Under the pieces are notes generated by a model, which was not told the DNA's origin, ran no database searches, and saw only the letters and a program-made list of their open reading frames with translations. A stretch of 64,000 nt of DNA. Origin: Brasilonema sennae CENA114. Lineage in GTDB: Bacteria; Cyanobacteriota; Cyanobacteriia; Cyanobacteriales; Nostocaceae. Shown piece by piece: positions 35,459-44,263 of this stretch (the first letter of the stretch is position 1; each line of letters begins with the position of its first letter). The translations under genes and the position numbers were made by a program. Location: the NCBI RefSeq assembly GCF_006968745.1, contig NZ_CP030118.1:1748654-1812653 (forward strand). The letters run 5' to 3'.

Positions 35459-37621
35459 TTAATTCGCGTTTGAGTTTAAAGCCATTGACATGAGAATTTT
35501 TTGTGAACTTGCTTCTGGAACTTCTTCACCAGGGCGTCTTTGAATATAACTACCATCTGGTTGTAATTCCCAAGCTTGGCGGTTATCTGCCAGCATAATT
35601 CCTAAGATTTCTTGCAAATCTTTGGCAATGTCTGCATCTAAGATTGGGGTGATAACTTCTACCCGACGATCTAAATTACGTCGCATCCAATCGGCACTAC
35701 CGATGTAAATTTCCTCCTGCCCATTGTTATGAAAATAAAAAATGCGGGAGTGTTCCAAAAAGCGACCAACAATACTAATCACGCGAATATTTTCACTAAT
35801 ATCTTTTAGTCCAGGGCGTAAACAGCAAATTCCACGCACAATTAAGTCAATTTGCACGCCAGCGCGGGAAGCTTCGTATAAATGGCAGATGATTTGGGGA
35901 TCTACCAATGAATTCATTTTGGCAACAATCCGCCCAGTCAAGCCATTATGAATATTTTCGATTTCTCGCTGAATCAGAGAAAGAAAGCGATCGCGCATCG
36001 TGACAGGTGCAACCAAAACTTTTCGGTATGACTTTTGCCGCGAGTATCCTGTTAAGAAATTGAAAACATCTGTAACATCCGCTCCCAACTCTTCATTACA
36101 ACTAAATAATCCCAAATCTGTATAAAGTCGTGCCGTTTTATGGTTGTAATTACCAGTCCCAATATGTACATAGCGAGCAATACGGTCTTGTTCGCGCCGG
36201 ACGACCATAACAATTTTACTGTGAGTTTTAAGACCGACTAAACCGTAAACTACGTGAATTCCAACCCTTTCCAACCGCTTCGCCCAGTAGATATTATTCT
36301 CTTCATCAAACCGTGCCTTGAGTTCCACCAGTACAGAAACCTGCTTACCATTTTCAGCAGCTGCAATTAAGGCATTTATTATCGGTGAGTCAGAAGAAGT
36401 CCGATAAAGAGTCATTTTAATTGCCAGCACATTCGGATCATGGGCAGCATAGACAATAAAGTTCACCACAGAACTTGAAAAGGATTGATAGGGATGGTGT
36501 ACAAATAAATCCTTTTCTCGAATAACTGTAAAAAAATCTTTTCCTTCTTCTATCTCCCGCATCTCTGGATTTAGATTTGGGTTTCTAATCCTTTGTAAGC
36601 GAGGATGTACAACAGCTTGCCACGGTTCGTCTTTGAGTTCTGGGACGGGTAAAGACATGAAGTACATCATATCCTTGAGTCCGATAATACCATCTACTTG
36701 GTAAACATCATTTTCTTCTAATTCTAAATCCTCCAACAGTCGTTTTTTGATTGATTCAGGAGTTTGAGAATGTATTTCTAACCGCAAAGCATCTCCACCA
36801 ACGCGCCGTTTTCGCAGTTCCTGCTCAATAGCCAACAGCAAATCATCGGCTTCATCTTCTTTTAATCCCAAGTCAGCATCACGGGTTATACGGAAGGTGT
36901 GATATTCTTGTATACTCATTCCTGGAAAGAGGGACTCTAAGTTATGGGCGATCGCCTGTTCCAAAGGAACCCCTGTCCACACTGCTGGTTTGCCATTATT
37001 TTGAATTCCCAAATCTGGCGGTAAAGCCAAAAATCGTGGCAAAACTGTAGGAACTTTGACTCTGGCAAACAATTCTTCTTGTGTTTCTGGGTTTTTGACA
37101 ACAACAGCCAGATTCAAGCTGAGATTGGAAATGTAGGGAAAAGGATGCCCAGGATCAACAGCAAGAGGAGTCACGACAGGGAAGATTTGCTCTTCGTAGT
37201 ATTTGTCTAAGTAACTTCTCTGCTTTTGAGATAAATCTATATAATCTAAGATGTGTATACCATGCTCGGCAAGTTGAGGTCGTAAGACTTTCTCAAATTG
37301 TTCATGCTCTTTGGCGACTAACGGACGCAGCATAGAGCTAATTTCGTCTAACTGTTGTTCTGGCGTGCGAGCATCAGAAGCTAACATGCTAATCTTTGCT
37401 TCTACTTGCTGCTTAAGTGCTGCAACGCGCACCATAAAGAATTCATCTAGGTTAGAACTCCATATTGCCAAAAATTTAAGCCGTTCTAGAAGGGGTGTTC
37501 GTGAGTCGCAGGCTTCATGTAGCACCCTTTTATTAAACTCTAGCCAGCTTAACTCTCGGTTGAGATAGTATTGAGGGTCGTTGAGATCGATTTGATGAGC
37601 GGCCTTCTTTGATTTTGGCAT
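35459..37621 (-). CDS. ppk1: Polyphosphate kinase Ppk1
   Basis: A ~720-residue enzyme that polymerises the gamma-phosphate of ATP into polyphosphate, a phosphate and energy store. Motifs include YLNRELSWLEFNKRVL at the N-terminus, LKARFDEENNIYWAKRLE, the autophosphorylated His in GLKTHSKIVMVVR, YVHIGTGNYNHKTARLYTD, and the second phospholipase D-like half with IYIGSADWMRRNLDRRVEV. ATG 37621 (MPKSKK) is preferred over the TTG at 37654. It appears monocistronic. Length is normal. Confidence 0.96.
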   Translation of the reverse strand: MPKSKKAAHQIDLNDPQYYLNRELSWLEFNKRVLHEACDSRTPLLERLKFLAIWSSNLDEFFMVRVAALKQQVEAKISMLASDARTPEQQLDEISSMLRPLVAKEHEQFEKVLRPQLAEHGIHILDYIDLSQKQRSYLDKYYEEQIFPVVTPLAVDPGHPFPYISNLSLNLAVVVKNPETQEELFARVKVPTVLPRFLALPPDLGIQNNGKPAVWTGVPLEQAIAHNLESLFPGMSIQEYHTFRITRDADLGLKEDEADDLLLAIEQELRKRRVGGDALRLEIHSQTPESIKKRLLEDLELEENDVYQVDGIIGLKDMMYFMSLPVPELKDEPWQAVVHPRLQRIRNPNLNPEMREIEEGKDFFTVIREKDLFVHHPYQSFSSSVVNFIVYAAHDPNVLAIKMTLYRTSSDSPIINALIAAAENGKQVSVLVELKARFDEENNIYWAKRLERVGIHVVYGLVGLKTHSKIVMVVRREQDRIARYVHIGTGNYNHKTARLYTDLGLFSCNEELGADVTDVFNFLTGYSRQKSYRKVLVAPVTMRDRFLSLIQREIENIHNGLTGRIVAKMNSLVDPQIICHLYEASRAGVQIDLIVRGICCLRPGLKDISENIRVISIVGRFLEHSRIFYFHNNGQEEIYIGSADWMRRNLDRRVEVITPILDADIAKDLQEILGIMLADNRQAWELQPDGSYIQRRPGEEVPEASSQKILMSMALNSNAN

Positions 37622-38076
37622 GATGACCACAGAAAGGGAGATGTAGCTTAACACAACTCGGATAGTATACTAAACATAGTAGAGGAAAAAAGCCATCACT
37701 TGATCTCAAGGCAAAGACAAAGGGAAATTTGCGGACGGATTGGGAAAGTTGTGTTGCACGATAAAAACACCCAAGTCCAAACGGTTAGACACACGGACGT
37801 TGCACTAAGTAGAGATACTTACTGAATTAGTTGAAAACTTTGCGACACTAGTCTAAATTCTAGAGAGCGATCGCTTTTTATTGAAAATTCATTATCAAAT
37901 GATGCATATTCAAAAAAATGCTGTTACTGAATTGAGGAATGATTTTTAGAATTTTGCTAGTCATTTTCCCTCACCCTTACCTTTACCAAAAAACTATTCA
38001 TTACCCGAACCTCTCTTAAACATTGCTAGAGAGTAGACTGAAGAATTAACTGAACTAAAATCAAGGAGTGATTGTT
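37622..38076. other. 455-bp intergenic region containing direct repeat copy 1
   Basis: Holds the ppk1 promoter on the left, the ~190-bp direct repeat at 37741-37930, and the hydrolase promoter on the right. No other gene seen. Confidence 0.5.
37741..37930 (+). repeat. Long direct repeat, copy 1
   Basis: About 190 bp from TGGGAAAGTTGTGTTGCACG to CTGTTACTGA recur at 39228-39420 in the same direction, with roughly 85-90% identity by eye. The shared part includes TAAGTAGAGATACTTACT, TTTGCGACACTAGT and an HIP1 site. The two copies bracket the exported hydrolase gene. Confidence 0.85.
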
Positions 38077-39159
38077 GTGACTACATGTCAAGTCCTGTTA
38101 GTAGCTTGTTTCAGCACGGCTCTAATGGTATTTAGTATAAGGAAAGCTGCTGCTGTAACTTTCAGTGATGCTCCATTGTTTCAAGATGTTGCTAGCTACA
38201 CGACAACTATCACAGCTAATAATGATTTAGCCGATATCTACTACCCCAATCCATCAAATTTAAAAACTAGCAATTATTCATTCCCTGTGGCACTTTTATT
38301 GCAAGGTGCAAATATTGATAAATCAAATTACTCTAATTACGCTAATTTAGTAGCCCGCTACGGATTTGTGGTAGTTGTACCCAATCACCTCAGAACTTCA
38401 CCACAAACTGGTAGGATAGGACTATTACCAGAACTCTCACAAATCAATGCTGTTTTGTCACAGATGAAGGTAGATTCGCAAAATCCTACAACCCCAGTGA
38501 GTGGTATTGTTGATACGCAAAAATTAGGATTGCTTGGTCATTCTGCGGGAGGCTATGCTGGATTAGCAGCGATCGCAAACGCTTGTCTTCCCTTTTTTTG
38601 TGAAGACTCTTTCAATCGACCACAAGAACTGAAAGCAGGAGCGTTTTTTGGTTCTTTTCTACGAAATTTATCAACTCAAGAGTTCGTCCCTATCAACAAT
38701 TCAGGAATTCCTGTTGCCTTATTACACGGAACGCTTGATAGCATAAATACTATTGAAACAGCAAACTTAACTTACGAGCAAATTCAAGAGCCGCCCAAAT
38801 TATTTGTCACCATTGATGGTGCCAACCACTACGGGATTACGAATATCAATGACCCTTCAAAGTCTGGATATGAAAAAAACACACCTACTATACCTCAAGA
38901 TGTAGCAACTGAAACTATAGCCCGTTGGAGTGGATTGTTTTTACGTGCCAGCATTCTTGGTGACAAAAGCGCTTTTGATTACGTCTATTTTACAGGTGAT
39001 ATGAAAGATGCAAATGTCAGTGTCACCAAACAAATAAAGCCTATTCCTGAAGCACCCTTAACATTGGGAGTGATGGCAATAAGTACCTGGAGTGTGTTAT
39101 CGCGATTGAAAAAATGGTTATCAATAAAGACAAGTAGCGAAGTCACCACCGATAGTTGA
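38077..39159 (+). CDS. Exported alpha/beta hydrolase with PEP-CTERM-like tail
   Basis: A ~360-residue predicted dienelactone hydrolase/chlorophyllase-like enzyme. A signal peptide (to about AAAVTF) is followed by an alpha/beta hydrolase fold with the nucleophile elbow GLLGHSAGGYAG (Ser at codon 156 from this start), VALLHGTLDSI for the Asp region and TIDGANHYGIT for the His. The C-terminus IPEAPLTLGVMAISTWSVLS followed by Arg/Lys residues resembles the PEP-CTERM sorting signal (motif, hydrophobic stretch, basic end), with Ala in place of the usual Pro after PE. GTG 38077 is chosen because AAGGAG lies eight bases upstream; GTG 38068 is in frame. Long direct repeats flank it, and a piece of it is duplicated at 40997. 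Substrate unknown. Confidence 0.82.
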   Translation: MTTCQVLLVACFSTALMVFSIRKAAAVTFSDAPLFQDVASYTTTITANNDLADIYYPNPSNLKTSNYSFPVALLLQGANIDKSNYSNYANLVARYGFVVVVPNHLRTSPQTGRIGLLPELSQINAVLSQMKVDSQNPTTPVSGIVDTQKLGLLGHSAGGYAGLAAIANACLPFFCEDSFNRPQELKAGAFFGSFLRNLSTQEFVPINNSGIPVALLHGTLDSINTIETANLTYEQIQEPPKLFVTIDGANHYGITNINDPSKSGYEKNTPTIPQDVATETIARWSGLFLRASILGDKSAFDYVYFTGDMKDANVSVTKQIKPIPEAPLTLGVMAISTWSVLSRLKKWLSIKTSSEVTTDS

Positions 39160-39178
39160 CGACAAACAAAGCAGGGCT

Positions 39179-39228
39179 AGCTGAATAATCCCAATGACTT
39201 AAATACTCGAAAGGATGCCATTCATTTT
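39179..39228 (-). pseudogene. Displaced 50-bp copy of a Nudix gene 3' end
   Basis: AGCTGAATAATC...CCATTCATTTT matches 41164-41213 with three differences, all C/G swaps. The minus strand encodes the same residues as the Nudix C-terminal region (HPFxYLSxxDYSA). Beyond it on the left the sequence differs from the intact Nudix gene, so one of the two 3' ends is rearranged. Confidence 0.7.
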
Positions 39229-39420
39229 GGGAAAGTTGTCTTGCACGATAGGAACATCCAAGTCCAAACCGTTAGACGGACGGACGTTCCACTAAGTAGA
39301 GATACTTACTTAATTGGTTGAAAACTTTGCGACACTAGTGTAAATTCTGGAGAGCGATCGCTTTTTTATGGAAATGCATCATCAAAAAATGATGCATTTT
39401 CCAAAAAATGGCGTTACTGA
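39228..39420 (+). repeat. Long direct repeat, copy 2
   Basis: Same-direction copy of 37741-37930. Its end carries an added stem, TGCATCAT-CAAAAA-ATGATGCA, inside a larger TGGAAA...TTTTCCA dyad, so the element finishes in a hairpin. Copy 1 has a weaker version of this stem. Confidence 0.85.
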
Positions 39421-39812
39421 AAAAACTCTACAACTGTTGGTGTCTTGTGTGTTATCAGCACCGTAACGACATCTGACATTGCTCTGCTGTGATGCACGAT
39501 TATTAGTCAAGTGCGGCATAACCCTCATCTGGTGCAGTCTTTGGTAAAATATTAGTGCAATCAGGTTAAGGTCAGAAGCAGGATGACCTTTTTGGACTTG
39601 AGTTACACAAAATTGAATACTATAGACATTCACAGGAAGTATAGCATTTTGTCAACGACTGTGGAGGCGTTAGTGATGTCAGATTTATATAACTAAGTCG
39701 CCAAAGCGCAACGGTTGTCTAGTCTTGAACTCTTCTGCTAATGCAATGGGTGACCGTTGCACTATAGTGACTTTATAGGCGTGAAAACTTCTTTAAAAAC
39801 TTATTAAATTAT

Positions 39813-40694
39813 ATGGATATTAAACTACAGCCCATCTCTGATAGCATAGGTCAAGAAATCATTAATATCGGTCATATTAATATTCTAGAATTAGACCAAG
39901 AAGAAATTATTAGTTTGTTTAAATCTTATGGAATCTTACTTTTTAGAGGATTTAACACTGATACTGATAATTTTATAAATTTTACAAATTTATTAAGTAT
40001 TAATTTTCTAAATTATGCAGGTGGTGCATTCACGAGAAAGGTAATTAATGGAGATCAGACTCTTTTGAGTGTAAATGATTTTAAGTCTGAGATTAAGTTG
40101 CATGGAGAAATGTATTATCAGCAAAATATCCCACTTCTGCTGTGGTTTTTCTGTGCTAATCCGCCACTTAAAGATGGTGAAACTACGGTATGTGATGGCA
40201 GACAGTTTTTTAATGAAATGAGTGGTTTCATCAAAGAATTATTCAGCAAAAAGAAACTAAAGTTTACTGTTCGGATTCCTCAAGAGGCATGGCAGAATAA
40301 ATACCAAACAGATAACTTGAATAGGGTTAAGGAAATGTGTCAACAGAATAATACACGTCTGACAGTGTACGATGATCACTCAATTTTGCTGGAATACATT
40401 TGTTCAGCAATTCTTCCCAGCCGATGTGGAAAGTATCAGGTGTTTATTAATAGCCTGTTGCCGACGAAGCAGTTAAATCCAAATATTCTTAAGTTTGAGG
40501 ATGATTCTGATATACCTGATGAAGTCGTATCTGAACTTAATGAAATAGCTGAAAAAATAACCACATAAATTAAGTGGCAAAAAGGGGATGTTCTCATGGT
40601 TGATAACACAAGAATACTTCACGGTAGAAGAGCTTTTGTTGATGATCAAAGAGATATTTATATAAGGTTATGTTCCCCAGCTTTTCCTTTCTAA
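39813..40694 (+). pseudogene. TauD/TfdA-family dioxygenase interrupted by in-frame TAA
   Basis: The frame from ATG 39813 encodes an Fe(II)/2-oxoglutarate dioxygenase of the TauD/SyrP-like type. The first iron ligands are present as HGE (His97, Glu99) in LHGEMYYQQNIPLLLWFF, with DGETTVCDGRQFF. TAA at 40566-40568 (codon 252) stops it. The same frame then resumes as IKWQKGDVLMVDNTRILHGR (distal iron ligand His270) and a further Arg in DIYIRL, to TAA at 40692-40694. The restored length of 293 residues is normal. The stopped product would lack the third iron ligand and the 2-oxoglutarate Arg, so it should be inactive. Family members modify sulfonates or natural products. Low GC matches the region. 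Confidence 0.82.
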
Positions 40695-41124
40695 GTAAAA
40701 GTGTCTGTCTTCTAGCTACCATCTTGACAATTATATTATTAGCTGAAGTCAGTATCGTTAGTCTTGAGAGTGTGATCGCCTACGCTGAAAAATCAATTTT
40801 CATCCGTGCTGCTGAAGCGATCACAGTGCTAAAAAAATAACAGATCAACTGTTAAAACGGGGATAATTCTATTTTGAATTCTGAACGGCAGTTGCTTTAT
40901 GCCGGGGAACCCTTTCGGCAGTCACCTACGGAGGGAAACCCTCCTGCAGTGCTGCCTCACCCCCGCACTGCCTCCTCCTGACTCCTGAATTATTACGAGC
41001 GTTTTTCGGTTCTTTTCTACGAAATTTATCAACTCAAGAGTTCGTCCCTATCAATAATTCAGCAATTCCTGTTGCCTTATTACACGGAACGCTTGATAGC
41101 ATAAATACTATTGAAACAGCAAAG
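40695..41124. other. 430-bp region with dispersed repeat and hydrolase fragment
   Basis: 40895-40985 carries the dispersed unit CTACGGAGGGAAACCCTCCT (also near 13547) with GGGGAACCC and repeated TGCCTC. From 40997 an internal piece of the hydrolase gene begins. No intact gene. Confidence 0.6.
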
Positions 41125-41130
41125 TTAACT
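40997..41130 (+). pseudogene. 134-bp internal fragment of the hydrolase gene
   Basis: This segment matches 38639-38772 within the exported hydrolase gene with only about four mismatches in 134 bases. It has no start or stop of its own. Its right end runs into the Nudix gene 3' end and supplies the Nudix TAA (41125-41127 on the opposite strand). Confidence 0.85.
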
Positions 41131-41649
41131 AATCTCTCGTAATCTGAAATAACCTATCTGACAAGCTGAATAATCGCAATCACTTAAATACTGGAAAGGA
41201 TGCCATTCATTTTTACTAATAGATTCTAAATAAGAACCATCCTGCTGAGCAATATCAGGCTCTATACCTGTGACATCAGCATAATACATATAACAAATTT
41301 CATTGGTTTGAGTCCCAACGATGTACTTACCTAGCGGTAAAACCTTAACAGAAAAACCTGCTTCTTCATAAACTTCTCTGATTGCTGCTTCTTCTGGCAA
41401 TTCACCTTCATCGATCGCGCCTGTAATGGGACAGGGAAAAAGTTTCAATAGCCCATCAATTTCTGTATTATCAATACAAAGAGGTTGCTGTCTAATTAAA
41501 ACTTCGTAATTTTGGGGATTCGTTTCATTTTTTCTCAACAAAAATACTGCAATTGAGTCTTTCCCTTTTCTTTGTAAATAATGAAATCCTTTAGATGTAT
41601 TCTTGACAGTAACCCAATCGGTACTGAAAATCGTCTCATCAGTATCCAT
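41125..41649 (-). CDS. Nudix hydrolase
   Basis: A 174-residue Nudix protein that would hydrolyse a nucleoside diphosphate linked to another group. The Nudix box is complete: G-AIDEG-E-LPEEAAI-REVYEEAGF. The N-terminus TDWVTVKNTSKGFHYLQRKG resembles ADP-ribose-type pyrophosphatases. Its last two residues and stop codon lie at the junction with the 134-bp hydrolase fragment, so the original C-terminus may have been replaced. A partial copy of its end is found at 39179. It is divergent from the histidine kinase at 41747. Substrate is unknown. Confidence 0.85.
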   Translation of the reverse strand: MDTDETIFSTDWVTVKNTSKGFHYLQRKGKDSIAVFLLRKNETNPQNYEVLIRQQPLCIDNTEIDGLLKLFPCPITGAIDEGELPEEAAIREVYEEAGFSVKVLPLGKYIVGTQTNEICYMYYADVTGIEPDIAQQDGSYLESISKNEWHPFQYLSDCDYSACQIGYFRLREIS

Positions 41650-41746
41650 ATACCTAACTCTTTATTTCCGAAACATTTTTTGCCACAACAGCAAGGTTAT
41701 TGTTGAAATTATAAATCTTATTGTTATTTTTAAGTCGCAAGCATCT

Positions 41747-43180
41747 ATGTTTCAAGCTACTCGTCGCCGTCTTGCCCTATGGTACACTGCTGTGACAGCT
41801 GTGTTACTGCTGCTGTTTGCAAGTGGGGTATATTTGTATGTGCGTAGTACACTGATTGAGCGGATTGATGATACTTTGAATCATGTGGTGGAAGTGGTAG
41901 AGCGATCGCTCATCATTGAAGCAGTAAACTCAGATTTTGGTCAATCCCGTATCAATATAGATGCCACTTTTCGCGATAATACGGACACTGCAGAAGATGA
42001 CCACATCGATCTTGAATGGTTTAGCCCCACTGGTGAATTACTTTGGTCTACTTTGTCACAACCTCTGAATATTCCATTGCATGCGAACCGTACAGGTGAG
42101 ACTGTCAAAGTTTTGAGGAACCAAGACAAATCAATTCAAAATTTTGAATATTCCTCCACTCCCCCACTCCTGTTGAGACAAGTGACAGAACGGGTGCAAG
42201 TTGGTCGGCAAGTCTTAGGATATTTGCGTGTTAGTCATCCGTGGTTTGAAGTCACAAAACCTAGTCGTGAGTTAATTGTTGATTTAGCACTCTCGTTTGG
42301 ATTGATGCTATTTTCTGTTGCAGCAAGTGGCTGGTTTCTTTCAGGTAAAGCGATGGAACCAGTACATGAATCATATCAACGTCTTAAACAGTTTACCGCG
42401 GATGCTTCTCATGAATTAAGAAGTCCAATTACGTTGATTCAAACTAATGTGCAAGTCGCTTTAAGTGAGTTGGAATTATCCGAAGCAGACAGTTCTATTC
42501 CATCGCACTATCGGCAACAATTGAAAGTGGTAGAACGACTCACGCAACGCTTGGGCAAGTTAGTCAACGATTTACTGTTTCTCGCAAGACAGGATAGTGG
42601 TATCAGCAAAGAAAGTTTTTCTCCCTGTCCTGTTGATGCTTTGTTAATGGAAGTGGTTGAAGAACAGCAACTGTTAGCGACAGAAAAAAAGATTACTTTC
42701 TCTCTAGACTTGATTGATCCTCCTGTTTGCGAAACAGATCCCGAATTACTCGACAATTGGTTTACAGTTGTTGGCAACTGGGATCAACTGGTACGGTTAT
42801 TCACAAATTTGATTGGCAATGCTTTGCAATACACTCCTTCTGGAGGATGCGTAAATCTAGAGCTAGCACGTGTTGAGGCAACAAATCGCGTTTCTGGACT
42901 ACGTTCCAACTCTACCCACTTGCTCTTTAAAGTGAACGACACTGGTATTGGTATCCCTGCTGAGGCGCTACCCCGTTTATTTGACCGTTTTTACCGGGTA
43001 GATCCAGCGCGTACTCACACGGCTAAAAGTATCGCAACACAAAGTGCGACTGGTTCAGGATTGGGGCTGGCGATCGCCCAAGCCATAGTCGAGAACCACC
43101 AAGGGCAAATTTATGTAGAAAGTGCTCTAGGCAGTGGGACTACTGTCACCGTTACTTTACCCGTTACTTTTGATTCTTAA
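41747..43180 (+). CDS. Membrane sensor histidine kinase (RppB-like)
   Basis: A 477-residue two-component sensor. ATG 41747 (MFQATRRRLALWY) is chosen; the longer frame would overlap the divergent Nudix gene. A membrane helix (VTAVLLLLFASGVYLYV), an extracytoplasmic region of ~135 residues, and a second helix (LALSFGLMLFSVAASGWFLS) precede the HisKA domain with phospho-His222 in FTADASHELRSPITLI. The HATPase has GNALQYTPSGG, NDTGIGIP, FDRFYRVD and GSGLGLAIA. The N-terminal sequence resembles cyanobacterial RppB/NrsS-type kinases that sense redox or metals. No response regulator gene is adjacent, so it is an orphan kinase here. Confidence 0.88.
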   Translation: MFQATRRRLALWYTAVTAVLLLLFASGVYLYVRSTLIERIDDTLNHVVEVVERSLIIEAVNSDFGQSRINIDATFRDNTDTAEDDHIDLEWFSPTGELLWSTLSQPLNIPLHANRTGETVKVLRNQDKSIQNFEYSSTPPLLLRQVTERVQVGRQVLGYLRVSHPWFEVTKPSRELIVDLALSFGLMLFSVAASGWFLSGKAMEPVHESYQRLKQFTADASHELRSPITLIQTNVQVALSELELSEADSSIPSHYRQQLKVVERLTQRLGKLVNDLLFLARQDSGISKESFSPCPVDALLMEVVEEQQLLATEKKITFSLDLIDPPVCETDPELLDNWFTVVGNWDQLVRLFTNLIGNALQYTPSGGCVNLELARVEATNRVSGLRSNSTHLLFKVNDTGIGIPAEALPRLFDRFYRVDPARTHTAKSIATQSATGSGLGLAIAQAIVENHQGQIYVESALGSGTTVTVTLPVTFDS

Positions 43181-43402
43181 TAGACAAAGGTTAAGAAATG
43201 TTTCTTGTGACAGATGCAGTGAAGTCACTTTACTCAATAAGTTAAAAGTGATGCTTGTGGAATTAAGCAAAAAGTTCTAGCAGTTTGAGATCACTACTTA
43301 TACAACATTTATAAGTAGTTTTAGAAATTGCTAGATTTTTAGTGTAACAGTTCACTTATCGCATCAGCAATTATACAAAAACTGATGTTATCAGGAGGAT
43401 AA

Positions 43403-43954
43403 ATGACAAATACCCCAGAATCTTTAGATGAAAAACAACCATCTGCTGTTCCAGAATCTTCAGATGCCAAAAAATCATCTCCTATCGATTCAAAAGATAT
43501 CCCTTTTTTAGAGAAGATAAAGGTTAAAGCGGGCCTAGAGGACATTTACGACGCTAGGGATTTTACGGAAGTGGTCTTCCGTGTGATGCGTGACCTCATG
43601 ACCACCGAAGCCGCAGACCGAGTTGCTGAGGAACTACAAGGTAAGCCAGCTGAAATCACTGATGAAAAAGCGCTGCAAAATGATATTGTAGAGCTTTGGA
43701 AAGACACAAATCCAATTGTCGGCTTCTTGAGTCGGGTTCGTCCACCTTGGCAAGGTCCTGGAATTTTTAAGATTGATTCTGACCGCTTCTTATTCCGAGT
43801 CGCTAATGAAGGTGGATTGTCACGCAATGTAGACCGAGAAGAGGCTGTTAAGGCTGTATTTTCTGCTACTAAAGAAGAATTATCTCCAGAAAGAATTCAA
43901 GAGATTGCGAGCTGGTTGCCTGATAGAGTTCTTCAACTTTGGGAAGAAGCTTAA
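43403..43954 (+). CDS. DUF2267 domain protein
   Basis: A 183-residue soluble protein. A Ser/Pro/Lys-rich N-terminus (~40 residues) precedes IYDARDFTEVVFRVMRDLMT and TEAADRVAEELQGKP, then a second helical repeat FSATKEELSPERIQEIASWL; this is the DUF2267 pattern, helical proteins often found with stress or CBS-domain genes. AGGAGG sits seven bases before the ATG, a strong ribosome site. No membrane segment. Function unknown. Confidence 0.75.
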   Translation: MTNTPESLDEKQPSAVPESSDAKKSSPIDSKDIPFLEKIKVKAGLEDIYDARDFTEVVFRVMRDLMTTEAADRVAEELQGKPAEITDEKALQNDIVELWKDTNPIVGFLSRVRPPWQGPGIFKIDSDRFLFRVANEGGLSRNVDREEAVKAVFSATKEELSPERIQEIASWLPDRVLQLWEEA

Positions 43955-44263
43955 CAAATCTTCCTGATTTAGTAGGCTCTGATCGGGCATGGATGACTCG
44001 AACCAGAGCCTTAATATATCTATTTATGTAGTACTGGTGGCATAAAACTCTATCTCACCGAGTAAAAGCTTTCATGTCTATAGTTAGAGTACGAAATAAT
44101 CAATAATTGTTATAGTTTTATTATTAAAATTAAAAAACTTTAAAAAAGCAAGCATAGCCAAGCGACAAGTTAACAGTCTTGTATATGTTGCCTTAAACAA
44201 GCAACTAATTGCAACAGTTTTAAGATCATTCAAAGATTTCAATCTTTTACATAGGAGATCAGT
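43955..44263. other. 309-bp intergenic region with terminator
   Basis: GGCTCTG (43975-43981) pairs with CAGAGCC (44004-44010), a hairpin with a 22-base loop just after the DUF2267 gene and probably its terminator. The rest (44090-44260) is very AT-rich and holds the promoter and TAGGAG ribosome site of the next gene. Confidence 0.5.

Larger units (their letters stand above)
39160..39812. other. 653-bp intergenic region with displaced Nudix piece and repeat copy 2
   Basis: 39179-39228 is a copy of the 3' end of the Nudix gene (3 mismatches in 50 bases against 41164-41213). It is followed at once by direct repeat copy 2. The remaining ~390 bases before the dioxygenase show no gene; the last 60 are AT-rich and promoter-like. 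Confidence 0.65.

Noticed and set aside
41603..41746. Upstream extension of the sensor kinase
   Set aside because: It overlaps the divergent Nudix gene start, while the MFQATRRRLALWY start fits the family and membrane topology.
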